Position numbers and translations under genes: made by a program
Notes under the pieces: model-generated
Told to the model about the DNA's origin: nothing
Databases searched by the model: none
Seen by the model: only the letters and a program-made list of their open reading frames with translations
Part shown: piece after piece, positions 59,962 through 64,000 of the stretch
Layout of the letters: the number at the start of each line of letters is the position of its first letter
How positions within the stretch are numbered: position 1 is the first letter of the stretch
Assembly (NCBI GenBank): GCA_954871525.1
Contig: OX940868.1
Coordinates: 30,128,056-30,192,055, forward strand
Reading direction: 5' to 3'
From: Parietaria judaica
Lineage: Eukaryota; Streptophyta; Magnoliopsida; Rosales; Urticaceae
Length of the DNA stretch: 64,000 bases

Positions 59962-60951
59962 GGGTAAACTATTAGTACCTAATATTTTATCTTCTGCGGA
60001 TTATGTACTCAATGTTTATTTATGGCGGTTAATGTACTCAATGTTCGATCTGTTAGATATTTTTGTGTCTTCCGTCACTTGTCCGTTAGAGAGTTATGTT
60101 CCTCTATATGTACACTTTTCTTATTTTTGACATAACTCACTCATTTTTTGTCCACATTTGTATGCACGACATATGGTTGGAAAGATAAGAGATGGGTCTA
60201 AAACTTTAGTGTTTTAAGTTTTGTAAAATCAGTTTTAAAAAAATAAGAAATTTTAAATACAACGTTAAACTGAACACTAGATTAATGCAAATTATTTATT
60301 TCGAGAAAATTTTAATATAATTGTGACTTTTTATGATGAAACTTTAAAGTAAAAAGTTATATATAAGTTTTTTTTTATCTTTCTAACGGGTGTTTATTTA
60401 TAAATTTTGGACGAAAAATGAGTGAGTTATGCCAAAAATATGGAAGATGTGATGTGAAATAATTTTTTCTATTTTTGGCATAATTCACTCATTTTTTGTC
60501 CAAAATTTATAAATAAACACCCGTTGAAAAGATAAAACATTTATCTACAACTTTTTAGTTTTACGCTTCATTATAAAAAGCTATTAAGTATATTAAAATT
60601 TGTTCTAAACAAATATTTTGCATTAAACTACAGTCCAGTTTTACGTTGTAATTAAAATTTCATTTTTTCCGAAAACTCTTTTTAAAAAACTTACAACACC
60701 AAAGTTGTAGATCTATCTCTTATCTTTCCAACCATAGGCCGTGCATAAAATTTGGACACAAAATGAGTGAGTTAGGTCAAAAATATGAAAAGTGTACATA
60801 TAGAGGAGGAATCACTCTCTAATGGTCAAGTGACGGAAAACACGAAAATATCTAACAGATCAAACATTGGGTACATTAGCCGCCAAAAATAAACATTAAG
60901 TACATAATCCGCAAAAAATCAAACAATAGGTACATTAGCCGCAATTTACCC
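59962..60951. mobile_element. Mutator-like foldback element: ~1-kb near-perfect palindrome
   Basis: The two halves are inverted copies of each other along essentially the whole length, with a centre near 60455. Paired landmarks include GTGTACA/TGTACAC, TATCTAACAGATC/GATCTGTTAGATA and AACGGGTGTTTATTTATAAA/its reverse complement. The ends are GGGTAAA and TTTACCC, flanked by an exact 9-bp target duplication ATTAAAATT (59953-59961 and 60952-60960), diagnostic of Mutator-type insertion. It has no transposase. It shares the core motif GGCATAA(C/T)TCACTCATTTTT with the element at 37268. Confidence 0.88.
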
Positions 60952-60960
60952 ATTAAAATT

Positions 60961-61304
60961 TTGCACTGAAACTCAATTGTATTATTTTATTCGGGGTCTT
61001 AAAATTTATTCGCCTAAGGTGATCGAATATTCAAAACATGCACAACTTTTTGGACAACAGAGTACGCAATATCAGTCCTAGGAACTGAGGCACGAGAACG
61101 CATCCTAGCCCGGGAGACGTGTGATGTGACATTATGTGCAAAGAACGAAAAAGTTCTACAGTTTATATTTTGAGTTGATCTGCTCATAAGAAGTAAAGCT
61201 TTTTCTTTTTGGATTTCTTTGTGTAGTCAATATGCTGGCCACATCCATGGTATACCTATCCAAGTCAGAGTTTGTCCAAAAATTATTTGGCTTAACTTAG
61301 AAGA
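60961..61304. other. Spacer
   Basis: No recognised gene; may include flanking Cassandra internal sequence. Confidence 0.3.
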
Positions 61305-61686
61305 CGTGACAATCATCTATCCCGTAAGTCTATGAGAAAGAAAGGGCAAGTTCAATCCTCCGTTGCTTGGGCAAAAGGATGTGCTAAGGAATGTTCCCGA
61401 GACTATGCATGTATGAAACTGCACGATTATCTAATAAGATCATAGAGGAATGTGACTGTATGGTCGAAAATGTTTAAAAGAATTGATTGGTACTACTTAT
61501 GCATCTTCTTTAGCTCTTCATAAGATTTCCAAAGTTAAGCGTGTTTGACCTAAAGCAATCCTAAGATGGGTAACCTCTTGGGATGTTTCATAGGGAATTT
61601 GCGAGTGTGATGAAAAATCACGCTAAAAGACTTATGTTAGTCTGTGGGGACAATCGTCATTTCGATTAAGCAACTTAGGCGTTACA
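61305..61686 (-). mobile_element. Cassandra-type LTR, minus strand
   Basis: Runs in reverse from TGTAACGCCTAAG (ending at 61686) to GATTGTCACG at 61305. The plus strand shows CCAAAGTTAAGCGTG and AAGATGGGTAACCTC, the 5S rRNA internal-promoter portion. Diverged, and no target duplication was found. Confidence 0.7.
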
Positions 61687-61810
61687 ACAATAAAAACATT
61701 ATACCCGAATTAGAAGTTTTTGGGTTTAACAACTTCCAAAAAATATTTCTCCAATACATTTACATCTCGAGTACTATGTTGATATTGATGGCTCAGTGCG
61801 CGCACAAGGA

Positions 61811-62211
61811 TGTAACGCCCTAGATGCTCAATCGAATCGACGACTGTACCCACATGAACAACACGAGTCCTTTAAGCGTGCTTTCTCCTCACTCGCATGT
61901 TTCCCGAGAAACTTCCTAGGAGGTCACCCATCCCAGGACAACTCCAATCCAAGCACACTTAACTTTGGAGTTCCTATGAACGAGATACCGAAAAGAAGAT
62001 GCATTTTATTGACATAAGTACTACCAATCAATTCCTTTAAGCCTCTTTAACCGTATAGTCTCATACATGTACGATCATTGATAACCGTGCAGTCCCATAC
62101 CTGCACAGTCTTGGGAACGTCCCACCACCACATCCCCTTGCCCAGGCGATGCGGGACTGCACAACTTACCTGTTCTTGGCCTCTAAGCTCCCTGGATTAA
62201 TGACTGTCACA
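61811..62211 (+). mobile_element. Cassandra-type solo LTR (401 bp)
   Basis: Begins TGTAACGCCC, ends GACTGTCACA, with an exact 5-bp target duplication AAGGA (61806-61810 and 62212-62216). Its minus strand carries a 5S rRNA-like block (AACTCCAAAGTTAAGTGTGC, then GATGGGTGACCTCCTAGGAA). It lies about 470 bp upstream of the TATA box of P450 no. 2. Confidence 0.88.
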
Positions 62212-62216
62212 AAGGA

Positions 62217-62678
62217 TGCCCACAACGCGGCCACGGTAGCCCAATGCACGCCCTTGGTGGCCTAGTGCGCGCGCCAGCAAGCCTAGCGAGAGCTAAGACA
62301 GCTTTATGTCTACTCAGACAAAGCTATGTTTCCTCGAAACATAATGGCATTGTTCAAAAACTGGGGTATGAATTCTTGAAGAGTTTTTGCTAGACGGCCC
62401 TCTTGGTGCCCGATGACATCTACCACTTAGCACGTTCGGGCTTGGTGTTAGCGCACGACACCCACTGTCGCCGCCGCCGGCGGCAGCTTCGCTATGCCGG
62501 AGACTCACCGGCGCGCGTGGGACGGCTCACCGTGCGCGCTGGACATAAACAATATATTTTGGTAGGTGAACCGTGAAAGTAAACCATTCATCATATTTTA
62601 ATGAATGTCCTATCACATGGTAATATTAAATTGGTGTATGGAAAATTGTATATGAGACAAATGGCTCTCTAACGTCTC
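62217..62678. other. Proximal upstream region of P450 no. 2
   Basis: GC-rich start with imperfect repeats of GTGGCCTAGTGCGCGC-like text (62240-62275), then a CGCCGCCGGCGGC patch near 62470, then AT-rich promoter DNA. No gene is seen. Confidence 0.4.
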
Positions 62679-62686
62679 TATATAAA
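62679..62686 (+). promoter_or_regulatory. TATA box of P450 no. 2
   Basis: TATATAAA, 85-92 bp before the ATG at 62771, the same spacing as in P450 no. 1. Confidence 0.65.
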
Positions 62687-62770
62687 GACTTGGATTAAAG
62701 CAACTAATGGCATCACAAATCACTTCACTTCGAAATCAAACTCCTTACAAAAAATAAAAAATAAAAAAAT

Positions 62771-63667
62771 ATGGAGGACGTAGATTTCGGTTTTTATGTC
62801 ACGCTCTTTTTAACCTGCCTCTTATTCATTTTGGTGCCCTTAAAAATGGCCGCTGCGAGGAAGCTTTCCAAGCTTAATCTACCTCCAGGGCCATGGAAAC
62901 TGCCAGTTATTGGAAATCTTCACCAAATTGCTCACTCTCTACCTCACCACCGCCTGCGAGATTTGGCCCGAGAACACGGTGATCTGATGTATTTGCAACT
63001 CGGAGAATTGTCCCACGTCATAATTTCTTCGGCTGAGGTAGCACGCGAGATGATGAGAACTCATGACGCAAACTTCGCACAGAGGCCATTCTTCCTCGCT
63101 GCAAAGTATTACGATTACAAAAACATCGCATTCGCACCATATGGTCATTACTGGAGGCAGTTGAGGAAGATCTGCACGCAAGAGCTTTTGAGTCCTGCTC
63201 GTGTTCGGTCCTTCCGATCAATCAGGGAAGAAGAGGTCTCCGCTCTAATTGAGCAGTTGCACTCAGCTTCAGGGATGCCGGTCAATCTCACTGAGAAATT
63301 TTATGCACTGACCTACGCCATCACGGCAAAGGCGGCTTTTGGTAAGAAATGCAGACAGCAAGAAGCTTTTATCGCCACCGTCAAGGAAGGCCAGAAGCGT
63401 GCGGGGGGGTTTAGTATCGCTGAGTTATTCCCTTCCCAAAATTGGCTCCAATGGGTCACTGGCTTCTGGCCAATACTTGAAAAACGTCTAAAGGGGATTG
63501 ACGAAATACTTCAAGAAATCATCGACAATTGTCGAGCAGACAGAGAAGTTTCAAAGGCTGCGGAATCATCCGGAAGAAATAGCTTATTGGATGCCCTTCT
63601 GGATGTTCAGGAGAAGGGTGACCTCACAATTCAGCTAGAGAATCAGAACCTCAGAGCCATTGTACTG
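62771..63667 (+). CDS. Cytochrome P450, CYP71 clan (CYP71D/BE-like), exon 1 only
   Basis: Exon 1 gives 299 residues and ends in phase 0 at a GTAAGC donor after LRAIVL, the same intron position as P450 no. 1. The heme-binding exon lies beyond the window. Seen: N-terminal membrane anchor (about 8-25), hinge PPGPWKLPVIGN (38-49), and a canonical C-helix Trp128...Arg132 (YGHYWRQLRKIC). The middle is typical CYP71D/BE-like sequence. It is clearly related to P450 no. 1 (for example [38 protein letters not shown]) but well diverged, so not a recent tandem copy. Expected role: ER-bound hydroxylation of a specialised metabolite. Completeness cannot be judged here. Confidence 0.92.
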
Positions 63668-64000
63668 GTAAGCACATTTACTTCTCAATCTCAACCGAAT
63701 AATAACTTCTTGCATAAATATGAAGACACTCTTATTAATTCCAAGACTTTGTTTTTGTTTTAGTTGGTATTCATTTAAGTTTGTAGATCGGTAATTCAAT
63801 CCAGCAAATCTTCACCTTTCCTTATTAAATTCTCCTAATGTAACAGAGCAATCATATCATTTCAATGCTAATATTGAAAAAGATTGTTCCTAATATGAAA
63901 TAAATTATATTCTTTATTAAATATACTATTAATATTTTAGTTTCAGGGAAGAACATAAGATAGTACAAAATTTGACATTAGAACTTTGATAAATATAAAA
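63668..64000 (+). other. Intron of P450 no. 2 (partial)
   Basis: Starts GTAAGC and runs AT-rich to the window end with no acceptor followed by the expected I-helix sequence, so the intron is longer than 333 bp. Confidence 0.7.

Noticed and set aside
61500..62000. 5S rRNA gene
   Set aside because: Only the internal promoter portion matches, and it is diverged. It lies inside LTRs with TGTAACGCC termini and, in one case, a 5-bp TSD, as in Cassandra elements.

Overview
This is a gene-poor, AT-rich, transposon-dense stretch of plant nuclear DNA, probably from a eudicot. Evidence for this: intron-containing CYP71-type P450 and plant 2-oxoglutarate dioxygenase genes, a BAHD acyltransferase, a Ty1/copia element primed by initiator tRNA-Met, 5S-like (Cassandra-type) LTRs, several hAT families, Mutator-like foldback elements and long (TA)n tracts. 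I cannot name the species.

Only four host genes look real, and all four belong to specialised-metabolism enzyme families: a complete CYP71-clan P450 (3504-5472, +), a complete 2-oxoglutarate/Fe(II) dioxygenase (9054-11171, -), a single-exon clade III BAHD acyltransferase (41682-43004, -) and the first exon of a second CYP71-clan P450 (62771 onward, +, running off the window). Two oxidase families plus an acyl donor enzyme, with no unrelated host gene between them, is the layout of a plant biosynthetic gene cluster (oxidise, oxidise, acylate). The substrate cannot be read from the sequence. The first P450 lacks the usual C-helix Trp/Arg pair.

Layout: 0-1.1 kb satellite-like 257-bp tandem repeat; 1.7-2.3 kb short hAT element; 3.4-5.6 kb P450 no. 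1; 7.0-8.6 kb Mutator-like element with an FKBP gene fragment; 9.0-11.2 kb dioxygenase with a SINE in intron 2; 13.1-15.1 kb solo LTR; 16.3-18.2 kb two minisatellites; 19.2-24.0 kb decayed 4.8-kb hAT with a 158-bp tandem repeat; 24.4-31.4 kb direct segmental duplication whose copies carry different insertions; 32.8-36.7 kb second duplication, split by a solo LTR that is itself split by a deleted hAT; 37.3-39.4 kb foldback element; 39.7-40.8 kb pogo/Emigrant-like element; 41.7-43.0 kb BAHD; 43.3-47.4 kb nearly intact hAT; 47.5-53.4 kb solo LTR split by a copia element and a small hAT element; 54.8-56.7 kb Cassandra-like LTR and Ty3/gypsy integrase remnant; 57.0-59.4 kb hAT elements, one nested in a MITE; 60.0-61.0 kb near-perfect 1-kb palindrome; 61.3-62.2 kb two Cassandra-type LTRs facing each other; 62.8 kb P450 no. 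2.

The intergenic DNA is therefore a layered record of insertions. For many of these I could define both termini and the target-site duplications by reading the sequence.
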